Below the pieces are notes generated by a model. It saw only the letters and a program-made list of their open reading frames with translations, searched no databases and had not been told where the DNA came from. From the NCBI RefSeq assembly GCF_022180385.2, contig NZ_BQME02000001.1, positions 1,008,501 through 1,072,500 on the forward strand: a stretch of DNA of 64,000 nucleotides, written 5' to 3'. The translations under genes and the position numbers were made by a program. Below are positions 21,301 to 28,839 of the stretch, piece by piece; within the stretch, counting starts at the first letter, position 1; each line of letters opens with the position of its first letter. This DNA is from Paenibacillus sp. L3-i20. Lineage in GTDB: Bacteria > Bacillota > Bacilli > Paenibacillales > Paenibacillaceae.

Positions 21301-22873
21301 AATGACTCATCCAAAGCCCTACAATCGACTCGTGAACAATCCCTTTTTGCAATAAATAACGTGCCAGCCGATTCGCCTTTTCATTTAATTGCCGATATGT
21401 CCACTTCTCTCCTTCAAACGCAATGCCGATCGTACTAGGAGCTCTCTCTTCCTGTTCCTCAAACAGCTTTAGTACCGACTTTTCCATCGGATAGGGCATA
21501 GCTGTTTGATTATAGTAATAAAGCTCTTCCTGTCTTTCCGCATCAGTTAATAAGCTTAAATGTTTGATTTCCCCTTCGGGGTTCTCCAACATTTGTTCGA
21601 TTAAAAGCAGCAAGCGATGAGATAACTCTTCAACTTGCTCGGTTTCATAGGCATCAAGCCTGTAATCAAATTCGAGTGTTAAACTACCGTCCTCCGACCA
21701 ATGTTTAATAATTATTTGAAGCTCATGCAACTGATGACCGTTGTAAAACTCTACATTCTCAACAGGCAATCCGTTTATCTGCGACTGAAGTTTCGTATTG
21801 TAATAATTGATACTCGTCTGAAACAATTGATCGTACCCCCGCTTTTTCAGTTCCAAATCTTGCGAGAGTAGATCGTAAGGGTATCGTTGATGGAAGTAAC
21901 ATTCCATCAGTCCCTTTTGAACAAGCTTTAACGTAGCATTAACTGTTGCATTCGCATCAAGCTCGAACCGAAATGGCATTGTGCTTGTGAACATCCCGTA
22001 CATCGATTTCTCCCTTTTGCCTGAGCGATTGAGTACAGGAGTGCCAACAACGAGATCACTTTGCTGCGTCGTTTTGTACATATAGATCAAATAAGCTAGC
22101 ACAAAAAACGTATTCAGCGAAATGCCTAACTCATTTGCTACGGCTTGAATACGCAATGATATCTCGGTGCCTGGCTGCATCAAATATCGTTTTCCCTCTG
22201 TGCTGTTGACAGATGATTGAATTAATCCTTCCGGAAGCACTTTAAATTTATCGTTCCAGAACTGCTTGCTCTTGCTGAATCTCGATGAGGAGAAATATTG
22301 ATCCCCTTCTCCAACATATTGTAAGTAAGAAGGAGCCTTGGCTTCTTTGTCCAGTACCTCACCATTCGCAAGCTTCGTATAGAACTGGGCAATCTGCGAT
22401 GTAAGCAGCTGATTTGACCATCCATCAGACAAAATATGATGGCATTTAACGAAGTACCCATTGTCTTCATCTGAAATACGAAATAATGCAAAGTAATATA
22501 ACTTTGCGTTCAACAGCTGGAAAGGCTTGCTTGCTTCACGATGTACCCATGACCAAAAAGCCGCTTCAGGATTAACTTCCTTTGAAAAATCCTTAAAATC
22601 TAATGGCAGCCCATCATAAGCTTTGACCATCTGTGAAGCTTCACCGTCAAGCTCACCAAGTTGCAGACGCAATCCTTCATTCTGACCTATAAACGTATGA
22701 ATTGCCTGCTCAAGCCATTGATTATTAACTGCACCTTTAATCCGAACGGGCCCGCCAATATTCGCTAGCGATGTGCCAGGGAAAATCTTTTCCATATACC
22801 ATATGCGCTTCTGTGGATGTGTCAAAGAATAAGTCAAATCGTTTAACACCTGAACGGATGACTTTACATTCAT
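18347..22873 (-). CDS. NRPS, C(starter)-A(Asn)-PCP-E
   Basis: 1508 residues from ATG 22873, chosen because GGAGGG lies 8 bases upstream; a longer frame upstream has no such signal. The condensation domain opens with SLTHPQKRIWYMEKIFPGTS, a lipo-initiation style seen in surfactin-type starters, and has HHILSDG at about 143, so it should acylate the first amino acid. The A domain (TSGSTGRPKG about 613, NEYGPTET) gives the pocket D-L-T-K-I-G-E-V-G-K, one residue from the asparagine code DLTKLGEVGK. The PCP serine is in LGGDSIKAI (about 999). The last domain is an epimerase (HHLVIDGVSWRIL about 1183, EAHGRE, and the closing YTPSDF). The predicted product is an N-acyl-D-asparaginyl thioester, the starter used by prodrug pathways. 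It is the first gene of the operon. Confidence 0.94.
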   Translation of the reverse strand: MNVKSSVQVLNDLTYSLTHPQKRIWYMEKIFPGTSLANIGGPVRIKGAVNNQWLEQAIHTFIGQNEGLRLQLGELDGEASQMVKAYDGLPLDFKDFSKEVNPEAAFWSWVHREASKPFQLLNAKLYYFALFRISDEDNGYFVKCHHILSDGWSNQLLTSQIAQFYTKLANGEVLDKEAKAPSYLQYVGEGDQYFSSSRFSKSKQFWNDKFKVLPEGLIQSSVNSTEGKRYLMQPGTEISLRIQAVANELGISLNTFFVLAYLIYMYKTTQQSDLVVGTPVLNRSGKREKSMYGMFTSTMPFRFELDANATVNATLKLVQKGLMECYFHQRYPYDLLSQDLELKKRGYDQLFQTSINYYNTKLQSQINGLPVENVEFYNGHQLHELQIIIKHWSEDGSLTLEFDYRLDAYETEQVEELSHRLLLLIEQMLENPEGEIKHLSLLTDAERQEELYYYNQTAMPYPMEKSVLKLFEEQEERAPSTIGIAFEGEKWTYRQLNEKANRLARYLLQKGIVHESIVGLWMSHSIDAVVAILAVMKAGGAYLPIDPAYPEERIRYMLEDSSAQLVLTNINDATIMGYEGEISDYKSIELDGQDVANLDHVNKPSDLAYVIYTSGSTGRPKGAMIEHKGLTNYIWWAKKVYVRDEIPTFPLYSSLAFDLTVTSIFTPLICGGCIHVYRDNGDEFILYRIMKDNASTIVKLTPAHLALLKEQDVGHSSVRRFIVGGEDLKTDLAKEIVNRFGEAIEIYNEYGPTETVVGCMIHQYNRNEDQFVSVPIGVPSDNVMLYILDQDQQPVRSGTIGELYIAGDGVARGYLHREELTREKFLNNPFLNGTRMYRTGDLSKRIANGLIEYAGRVDHQVKIKGYRIETAEIEKIVIQHEAIQDAVVIDRESEKYGKYLCAYIVKQASIATAELRQYLSAQLPTYMVPSIFIELEEIPLTINGKVNRTLLPQSDFALVRENEHVAARNSNESQLIEIISGVLQNTRIGIKDHFYELGGDSIKAIQLSSRLNKVGFSLKVRDILENPIIEQMALRLELLNQINVYSQERTEGKLRPLPIADWFFRQKFKRPEYYHQSVLLQLQRDIDEHNLKAILLRLVEHHDSLRLQVDSDTNELFYSNQVDRLLLIHSVSLNEADDHTQTIRMTQLSETFKSQFHLRDTLLIGVCLFDLGRNGKRLLLTAHHLVIDGVSWRILLEDLAEAFKSHAGGEVYQIPQKTASLQLWSEHLSNYVVPEKELYYWQSTLDCITAIPTDSHEGEALVSSTSTMEQRFSVEQTSTFLFECQQAYGSKPVDLLVAALTHAVYNCFDKEEIVVELEAHGREQLQHEIDLSRTVGWFTSMYPVVLTYPTGSITPQLASLIKSVKEQLREVPLQGIGFGLLQSRKKFTQNYDARKLIRFNFLGDFDGAWDKRWFTLAPESSGLDSSRANELTSLLDIQVMIINQSLHVSITYSRNQFKMKTIEKFMGLFNEALILIINHCAGNQVLEYTPSDFETTSLSQGELDSLFH

Positions 22874-22944
22874 ATGAAATTCCCTCCATATATTAGAGTA
22901 AACAGATCTCTCGTCATTTCTGAGAGTCCAACTCTGCCTCATCT

Positions 22945-22972
22945 ATTACATTTGTTCGATCATTACGTTCAA
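22945..22972 (-). promoter_or_regulatory. Candidate sigma-A promoter of the NRPS/PKS operon
   Basis: Read on the minus strand, TTGAAC (22972-22967) and TGTAAT (22950-22945) are separated by 16 bases. This puts the start of transcription about 65 bases before the NRPS start codon. The fit is fair and other weak hexamers exist nearby, so this is tentative. Confidence 0.4.
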
Positions 22973-24080
22973 TATTGAATCATAATCTATTTCTATTTTT
23001 AATAGGCGGTAAGAAGATTTGAGTACATCATAGGTGGCGTGTGTATACTGGAGTTCATTCTAGGTGGAGGATGCTCTTGTAGCTGCAAGAGTAAATAGAT
23101 AATTCGAATACTTAAGTGGATATAAAGCCAATTGATAGTACAACAACAAAAGCCACTATTCTCTTGGAGATTAATCGCTTTAAAAGAGCGTATAGCACAA
23201 AGTATCCGCTTAGCATGCGTTCCCGGCGCATCACCTGAAGCGAACTTTCGACCTCTATCAATTCCTGTCAGACATTTGCAACATCATATGAATAATTTAT
23301 AATATCGATAGTTTTCTACGAATGGGTTTATACTTTCAAATGATATAAAACTGGTTAAGTAGTGTAAATGTATCAATTTTAGCCAGAATAAGTCAATACG
23401 GCTAATGGAGTGTTTCAAATTTGCTCCATTTCATACGCGTCGAATAATATTACAATTTGTCAAAATAGCAGACGGAGCATAATAAAGACCTTCCACTATC
23501 AATTACTACTACATTTTTCTGAATTCCAATATTTTATTTCAAGCATATCTTTGACGAAGAACCCCTTTACCTACTACTATTATCATTTCAAATATGCATA
23601 AATCCCAAAATGGTAATTGATAAATACAACTGTTTTTCAAAAGTAGGTTACCTTCTAATTGACTAGCCAAACAACTTATTGAACCTTACTAAGAGATATC
23701 AGATGGTTACTTGAAAATTATATCGTTGAAGTAAATGGGTCTTTATACTCATAAAAAGACGAATTATTGTCTATGATTAGGATTTATTGCCTGTTTTTAA
23801 AATCACAACTAAAGTACTACGTTTTTTTTATGAATATCTTAGTTTTCTTATATTCAAAAAGAATTAAAGTGGCAATAAAAATGAAACAAAGTGATTTACA
23901 TCACAGTCAACTATTAAGTATGCTTTAATAATGTAAATTTATTACATTTGTATTGCAGATAAAAAAGATTTCCTATGTCGAATCCATCTATTATTATAGG
24001 TTCAGAGCAAACCGGCCACTAGTATTCTCGGATGTCTAGTTCGAGCACAGCAAAGAATTTTAGACTGACCGCTATAATAG
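22973..24080. other. AT-rich intergenic region without a supported gene
   Basis: About 1.1 kb between the operon promoter and the cat terminator. Short open stretches exist on both strands but none has a ribosome binding site plus a recognisable product. A minus-strand stretch near 23120-23280 encodes an uninterrupted hydrophobic run (reads MRRERMLSGYFVLYALLKR) that may be a gene remnant; I could not identify it. A small hairpin with 6-base arms sits at about 23073-23090. It is the natural place for control elements of the biosynthetic operon. Confidence 0.5.
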
Positions 24081-24136
24081 AAAAAACGGTAGCCCTGGAC
24101 GAGAAAATAAAGTCCTAGACTACCGTTTATTTTTTA
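24081..24136. terminator. Bidirectional terminator after cat
   Basis: Long inverted repeat: AAACGGTAG...GGAC at 24084-24100 pairs with GTCC...CTACCGTTT at 24112-24128, with a 4-base internal bubble. A-runs lie on the left and T-runs on the right, so it can stop transcription from either side. It lies just beyond the cat stop codon. Confidence 0.7.
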
Positions 24137-24156
24137 GCTATCGTGTCCCGTTAGCA
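24104..24156. repeat. Dispersed about 50-60-bp repeat, copy 1
   Basis: The stretch begins AATAAAGTCCTAGAC and ends CCCGTTAGCA. The same pattern, about 50-60 bases long with the same ends, recurs at 46909-46962 and 62753-62802. All three copies lie in the same orientation downstream of minus-strand genes or gene fragments. Confidence 0.45.
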
Positions 24157-24171
24157 AAATATGATGGCTAA

Positions 24172-24831
24172 TTAATTGGTTAGTAACCATTCCTTACAGG
24201 TATTTGCACGTAATTGGAGTTCATTATACAACACGCCAGCGTGATAACCATCACAAACGGCATGGTGGAATTGACCCGATAATGGCAACAGTATTTTTCC
24301 GTCATGCTGAACATATTTCCCCATTGTAAAGATCGGTAGCAAATAGGTACCTTCGTTGTACACGTTCAAGTTAAACCCAGTGAAGTTGACCCAAGGAATG
24401 CTAGAAATAGGGAAAGTGTTTGACGGTTCGTTTGCTTTAGCAGCAAACTGTTTAACACTGCCATACATTTTCATATCGTTAAGATATCGACTGTAAAAAT
24501 CACTAAATTTTTCACCATACAACGTCCAGATGCTTGAAAAGGTTTTATCATCATCATGGAAAATCGTATAGCTAGGAGACAAACTATCCCAATAACCTAG
24601 ATTACCTTCAGCATCAAAACATGTACGAAATTCAACGTGGGTGTTTACCACTGTAGTTATCATGTGGATTAATGCTGGGTACAGCTTAATCCCATTATTC
24701 TTAAGTTCTGACAGCAGACAGGTAATGTCAATATTTGCCGTCATACTATAGGTGCATCTGACGTTGTTTAAATAATGTTCAAAATAGCGTTTTCTACTCA
24801 AGCTGTTAATGTCTATTGGATTAAAAACCAT
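24172..24831 (-). CDS. cat: Chloramphenicol O-acetyltransferase
   Basis: 219 residues, the normal length of a type A CAT. It has the family active-site motif HHAVCDGYHAG, with H190 as the general base and D194 four residues later. Other family landmarks are the N-terminal Y-F-x-H-Y-L segment and SSIPWVNFTGFNLN in the middle. It acetylates the 3-hydroxyl of chloramphenicol using acetyl-CoA in the cytoplasm. It starts at ATG 24831 with an AGGAGG ribosome binding site that is buried in a perfect inverted repeat, so expression is probably drug-inducible by translational attenuation. Its place between two antibiotic-type glycosyltransferases and next to the NRPS operon makes a role in general drug resistance, or less likely in pathway chemistry, possible. 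Confidence 0.95.
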   Translation of the reverse strand: MVFNPIDINSLSRKRYFEHYLNNVRCTYSMTANIDITCLLSELKNNGIKLYPALIHMITTVVNTHVEFRTCFDAEGNLGYWDSLSPSYTIFHDDDKTFSSIWTLYGEKFSDFYSRYLNDMKMYGSVKQFAAKANEPSNTFPISSIPWVNFTGFNLNVYNEGTYLLPIFTMGKYVQHDGKILLPLSGQFHHAVCDGYHAGVLYNELQLRANTCKEWLLTN

Positions 24832-24838
24832 GTATTAT

Positions 24839-24905
24839 GACCTCCTAAAATTATTGCATTTTTCATTTTAGGAGGTCTACTCGACTGATTTAACCATATC
24901 CTCAT
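24839..24905 (-). promoter_or_regulatory. Translational attenuator and leader peptide of cat
   Basis: A perfect 13-base inverted repeat (GACCTCCTAAAAT at 24839-24851 and its complement at 24865-24877, 13-base loop) sequesters the cat ribosome binding site in the mRNA. Just upstream are two possible leader starts. ATG 24897 encodes the six-residue MVKSVE ending at the stem base, with GAGG only 2 bases before it. ATG 24905 has a better-spaced GAGGG and reads MRIWLNQ and on through the stem. In known cat and erm genes a drug-stalled ribosome on such a leader opens the stem. Which leader is used is not resolved. Confidence 0.8.
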
Positions 24906-25079
24906 TCCAATCCCTCATGAAATTATTCCGTTACGGTGAGTATACCATCCGCTTAATCAAATTATAACGATTAACATAAAAGTTCATGGGGAAATATAAG
25001 CTAATGCAGATATAAAATCCCATTATCGATCGGCTAGCGTCAATAATTGCGTATGAAGTTATAAATTCATCCTCAATCG

Positions 25080-25742
25080 TTAATTATTTGCCGTAATCCA
25101 CGTTCCATTCCAATAAATTACTTCATCTACACCTCGTCTAACTGTTGGGTATGCGGGTCCGTTTGCTTTACCAACAGCAATCATGAGGATGTTAACTAAG
25201 TTTTCAGGAACATTAAATTCCTTACGGAATTGTTCAACGCTATAACCAAGCATTGGTACTGTATCATATCCTCTTGCTTTTGCAGCTAACATGAGTTGCA
25301 TAGCTACTAGGCCACCATCTAACATTTGCGATTCTTTTTTGGATTGTTCACTTGCAGATTCATAATAACCTTTTACACTATTGCTAAGAATATCTTTAAT
25401 CTCGTTTGTCATAAAACCAGCATCGACAGCCCGTTGATTAATATGATCATCATTTGCCGCTGTATAAGCTTCCATATCTCCTAATACGACAATAACTGCT
25501 GATGCATCCACTACTTGCTGTTGTCCGAATGCGATTGGCAGAAGCTTCGCTTTTTCAGCAGGATTAGTGAAGACCATAAACCTCCAAGGGTTTAAATTGG
25601 TTCTGCTTGGTGCGAGCATCGCCTCTTCAAGAAGCTCTTTAATTTCTTCCTCAGTAATCTTAATTGAAGGATCATAACTACGAGCCGAGCGACGCTCACG
25701 AATTACGTCATAAAAATTAGCACTGCGATTTTCTTTTTCCAT
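25080..25742 (-). CDS. Nitroreductase family protein
   Basis: 220 residues from ATG 25742, preferred over the ATG at 25760 because GTGGGG lies about 10 bases upstream of it. FMN-binding nitroreductase fold: the RERRSARSYD N-terminal signature, APSRTNLNPWRFMVF around residue 50, and a C-terminal AVGKANGPAYP loop. Such enzymes reduce nitro compounds, quinones or similar substrates with NAD(P)H. It is divergent from the truncated HxlR-type gene at 25919, and HxlR regulators commonly control neighbouring nitroreductases. No link to the biosynthetic genes is visible. Confidence 0.92.
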   Translation of the reverse strand: MEKENRSANFYDVIRERRSARSYDPSIKITEEEIKELLEEAMLAPSRTNLNPWRFMVFTNPAEKAKLLPIAFGQQQVVDASAVIVVLGDMEAYTAANDDHINQRAVDAGFMTNEIKDILSNSVKGYYESASEQSKKESQMLDGGLVAMQLMLAAKARGYDTVPMLGYSVEQFRKEFNVPENLVNILMIAVGKANGPAYPTVRRGVDEVIYWNGTWITANN

Positions 25743-25918
25743 ACTTTCATTACCCCACATTTTTTTTATTTAAAAAATACTATTTAATATAAACAGGTGG
25801 TTTTCCGTGTAACCCACATAAATTGCTACGTTGCTGACAAATCCTATTATGGTATAGTACAAATAAAATGAAAAGTACGTACTTTTTTGTAATATAGATA
25901 CGAAAAAGTGCCTATAGA

Positions 25919-26134
25919 TTGTTTAAAGGGGTATTAAGAGAGTTGGAACGAGATGGTCTAGTTTCTAGAAAAACATACAATCAAGTTCCTCCCAAGGTTG
26001 AATACTCACTTACAGAGTTTGGGGAATCGTTAAAGGAAGCTTTGAGAGACCTTTATGATTGGGGTGGGGATTATATAAAGCAACAGTATCCTAATGGCGA
26101 AGTTACTATAAGAAATGAAATTGAGGATATTTAA
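25919..26134 (+). pseudogene. HxlR-type regulator fragment (C-terminal part)
   Basis: The frame encodes the C-terminal two thirds of an HxlR winged-helix regulator: LRELERDGLVSRK, then the wing PPKVEYSLTEFGESL, then the dimer helix. The N-terminal half, including the cysteine and the first DNA-binding helices, is missing. The frame is closed by a stop about 30 bases upstream, and there is no ribosome binding site before the TTG at 25919. It looks like an internal deletion of a regulator once divergent from the nitroreductase gene. Confidence 0.7.
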
Positions 26135-26444
26135 ATCGTGTTAAACTCCAAAAAAATCATGTGATTACAAAAATTTTTATACGTTTTGAGATACTAAAAT
26201 AGAAAAAAACGATGTATAGTTTTCATTCCTTTCTACAAAAATCGAGTTTTATACTATCATTTGTCGCATGATCTGTACTTTAGAACCATATTAAGAAATG
26301 ACATTCAATGATACTATGTAGAAAAATGTCCACATCATTACAAAAGACAGGAATATGCGTCCTTTGAGATCGCACTTTCCTGTTTTTTGGTTGCCTTAGT
26401 TTGAATGAATAGCCTAGTTTGCGAATTAGTAAAGGAGGAGAATA
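26135..26444 (+). other. Long leader region of the second glycosyltransferase
   Basis: 310 bases between the HxlR remnant and the GTG start of the glycosyltransferase. It is AT-rich, with no convincing gene; an ATG near 26270 gives an eight-codon frame (MICTLEPY) but lacks a ribosome binding site. The region ends with a terminator hairpin about 55 bases before the gene, so it could be a regulatory leader. Confidence 0.45.
26347..26388 (+). terminator. Terminator or attenuator before glycosyltransferase
   Basis: ACAGGAA (26347-26353) pairs with TTCCTGT (26377-26383), with GCG/CGC pairing inside, followed directly by a run of six T. It can end transcripts from the HxlR remnant. If the promoter lies in the 200 bases upstream, it would instead act as a transcription attenuator in the leader of the downstream gene. 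Confidence 0.6.
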
Positions 26445-27698
26445 GTGTCTAAACTAATTTATTTTGGAATCGATTTGCACGGACATATCAATGTTTCATT
26501 GGGGTTAATACGGGCGCTCGTTGAGAAGGGCGAGGAAGTGCTTTACTACTCTAGTGACGTGTTCCGTGAAAAAATTGAGGCAACCGGCGCTCAGTTTCGG
26601 AACTACGGAGATATGGGTGGATTCGAAATGCGTGAGGGGGATCGCGTCGATACGTTCCTCCTATTCTCCCATTACATTTTGGATAAAAGCCACGAACTTG
26701 TAGAACGATTTAAAGATGAGGTTACGGCATGGAATCCTGATTACATCATTCATGATGCATTTGCATATTGGGGAAAAGAATTTGCTCAATTGCTTAGTGT
26801 TCCTGGCATTTCGGCATTTGCTACATTCGCATATATCGACGAGATGGCTAATTTTGACCCTGACTTCTTTATGTCCAATATTATTCGGATTGGAGATCAT
26901 CCGGTCTATAATAAATTTAAAAGTGCTGATCTTTACCAGAGATTAGTGAAGATGTCCTCCAAAACAATCGAGTCTAAATACGGGCTTAATAAGGTTAATG
27001 TTATAAACGATATTTTGGGCAGCAAAGAGAAACTAAATATTTTATATAGCTCGAAATCGTTTTATATATTCCCGGATTCGTTCGACGAGAGCTACTTATT
27101 TGCCGGTTATTCGATTACTCCACGTAAGGAGACAGTGGAATTTCCGTTCGAGCAGCTTGACGACAGACCATTAATTTATATTTCGTTCGGAACTATCTTA
27201 AATGAACTAGAAGATTTATTCCTTAACTGCTTTGAGGCCTTTGGACATTCGGATGTACAAGTGGTGATGTCGGTTGGCTACCACCTGAAGGTGGAAGACC
27301 TTAAAGGCATCCCCGACAATTTTATTGTTCGCAACTACGTACCACAGCTTGATATTCTGAAACGAGCAACTGTGTTTATTAATCATGCAGGCACGAATAG
27401 TGTGTATGAAAGCATCTGTTTCGAAGTGCCGCAAGTGGTCATACCGCAAGCATTCGATGAGTTTATGGGCGCCGTAATGGTAGAGCGAGCCGGTATAGGC
27501 ATTTACATACGAAGTATGGTTCCAAGTGCGAACGAGCTGCAGGAGGCGGTTCAACAAGTACTGTCGGATTCGTCGTATCGAGATCGTAGCACAACGATAA
27601 AAGCTAGTTTCAGCCCCTTAGATGATACAATTAATGAGATAATCGCATATGTGGAACGTGAGCGCGGGACATCAATCACAACATTACGCTCCTCATAA
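26445..27698 (+). CDS. MGT-type UDP-glycosyltransferase, paralogue of 16962-18206
   Basis: 417 residues from a GTG start behind a perfect AAAGGAGG. It aligns along its whole length with the operon glycosyltransferase, by eye around half of the residues being identical: DLHGHIN near the start, PDYIIHD, FPFEQL, RPLIYISFGTI and VIPQAFDEFMGAVMVERAG are shared. The donor-site HGG of the paralogue is HAG here (FINHAGTNSVYESI), and the proline of HGHxNP is Val. It probably glycosylates a small molecule. Its own strand, promoter region and terminator make it a monocistronic unit, as expected for a resistance gene. Confidence 0.9.
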   Translation: MSKLIYFGIDLHGHINVSLGLIRALVEKGEEVLYYSSDVFREKIEATGAQFRNYGDMGGFEMREGDRVDTFLLFSHYILDKSHELVERFKDEVTAWNPDYIIHDAFAYWGKEFAQLLSVPGISAFATFAYIDEMANFDPDFFMSNIIRIGDHPVYNKFKSADLYQRLVKMSSKTIESKYGLNKVNVINDILGSKEKLNILYSSKSFYIFPDSFDESYLFAGYSITPRKETVEFPFEQLDDRPLIYISFGTILNELEDLFLNCFEAFGHSDVQVVMSVGYHLKVEDLKGIPDNFIVRNYVPQLDILKRATVFINHAGTNSVYESICFEVPQVVIPQAFDEFMGAVMVERAGIGIYIRSMVPSANELQEAVQQVLSDSSYRDRSTTIKASFSPLDDTINEIIAYVERERGTSITTLRSS

Positions 27699-27731
27699 AC
27701 AAACAACTCCATGTTATAGAGCTTTGCAAAC

Positions 27732-27754
27732 AAGGGGGATTCTTCCCCCTTTCT
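27732..27754 (+). terminator. Terminator of the second glycosyltransferase gene
   Basis: AAGGGGGA and TCCCCCTT form an 8-base-pair GC-rich stem with a 4-base loop, followed by T-rich sequence, 34 bases after the stop codon. Confidence 0.8.
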
Positions 27755-27851
27755 TATTCAAAAATCACATTCGTTTCAGAACTTCTTGTCCTTCTTGAAA
27801 CAAACTTATCCAACTGGATAATATTTTATGAATGTATCCATATAAAACTTT

Positions 27852-28514
27852 TTATTTTATTTGATATTGAAGGAACTTCGCAAACTTTTGTTTCGATCGT
27901 TGTATTAACTTCCTCATTTTCGGGTTGTAACCATTCTCCCCTAATTGTCCTGCAATCTCTTGCATAGTGCAGCCTATATCAATAAGTTTAATAACTTGTG
28001 CATATTTACGGTTCATAATCTCAAATTCTTTTAGTATTCCCTTTACATGTTCTCTCTCCATAACTATTTGTTCACTTGAAGGAACGGGTGTCATTATTGC
28101 ATCTGAGTATGAAAAAAGTGTATCCTCTCCTCGGTTCGATCTAGGTGTATCCAAAGAGATGAACCGTGCTTTTTCATACCTACGTTCCGCGTGTTTTGTC
28201 CCCCGTGTTTCATAACATCTCCAAGCATCCGCTTCTCTTAACCTAAGATTCACCTGGTATCGAGGCATAAAGTCTCCAATGTTAATGTCATAACCACTTG
28301 TTGCTTGAAATAATCCTTGGCTGAAGAAAGAAATAAAATCTTCCCTTGGAATATTGACTCCTGTTCGGATAGCCCTCTGACATGCACGATCAGCCTTTAC
28401 AAGAATGAACGGATATAACTCCCTATAAAGCTGGCTAAAAGCCCCTTGATTTTGATTTTGTGCAAAATCAAATGCTAGTTTATTTATATGAACTCCATTA
28501 ATATTACACTCCAT
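27852..28514 (-). CDS. Sigma-70-like transcription factor, divergent
   Basis: 220 residues from ATG 28514 with GGGAGGA about 10 bases upstream. The N-terminal half has the helical pattern of sigma region 2 (AFSQLYRELYPFILVKADRAC, then FMPRYQVNLRLREADAWRCYETRG, basic and aromatic like regions 2.3-2.4). The C-terminal about 60 residues (MNRKYAQVIKLIDIGCTMQEIAGQLG) look like a region 4 helix-turn-helix. The charged linker is longer than in ECF factors and no anti-sigma gene is adjacent. It is divergent from the unidentified protein at 28840, which is the obvious candidate target. The family call is by pattern only. Confidence 0.6.
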   Translation of the reverse strand: MECNINGVHINKLAFDFAQNQNQGAFSQLYRELYPFILVKADRACQRAIRTGVNIPREDFISFFSQGLFQATSGYDINIGDFMPRYQVNLRLREADAWRCYETRGTKHAERRYEKARFISLDTPRSNRGEDTLFSYSDAIMTPVPSSEQIVMEREHVKGILKEFEIMNRKYAQVIKLIDIGCTMQEIAGQLGENGYNPKMRKLIQRSKQKFAKFLQYQIK

Positions 28515-28839
28515 ATATATGTATTCCTCCCATTCATGTAGTTATTTACTAATGTCGAATGAGAACGTATGTTCGTGACTGATTATTAATTTATCATCTC
28601 CACTAGTTATGGTCAATCCACAATATTCGACTTTTCTTTACTTACTGTTTTTTCTTAAAAACATATAATAGCCACAGCAAACACCTAATGGTGCAGTACT
28701 GTGGCTATATTTAAAGTGCGTCACAAACAGCTTAGAAAAGCCAACATAAGAGTACATGAGACAAAACGTAACTTCACAAGACGCGTATTGTGAAACCAAC
28801 GTTACAGCTTAAATACTATAATTGAAAAGAGGAAAATAT
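28515..28839. repeat. Divergent intergenic region with a large hairpin
   Basis: 325 bases between the sigma-like gene and the beta-rich protein gene. It holds a two-part hairpin at 28668-28708: a perfect 10-bp outer stem (ATAGCCACAG with CTGTGGCTAT) enclosing CACC/GGTG. There is no T-run worth calling a terminator. Nothing else was recognised; promoters for both genes must lie here. Confidence 0.5.

Noticed and set aside
24172..24831. The CAT-like protein as a condensation domain fragment
   Set aside because: HHAVCDGYHAG resembles HHxxxDG, but the length, N-terminus and attenuator are those of a complete chloramphenicol acetyltransferase.
26270..26296. Short frame MICTLEPY as leader peptide of the second glycosyltransferase
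   Set aside because: No ribosome binding site before the ATG and no pairing with the downstream hairpin that I can see.
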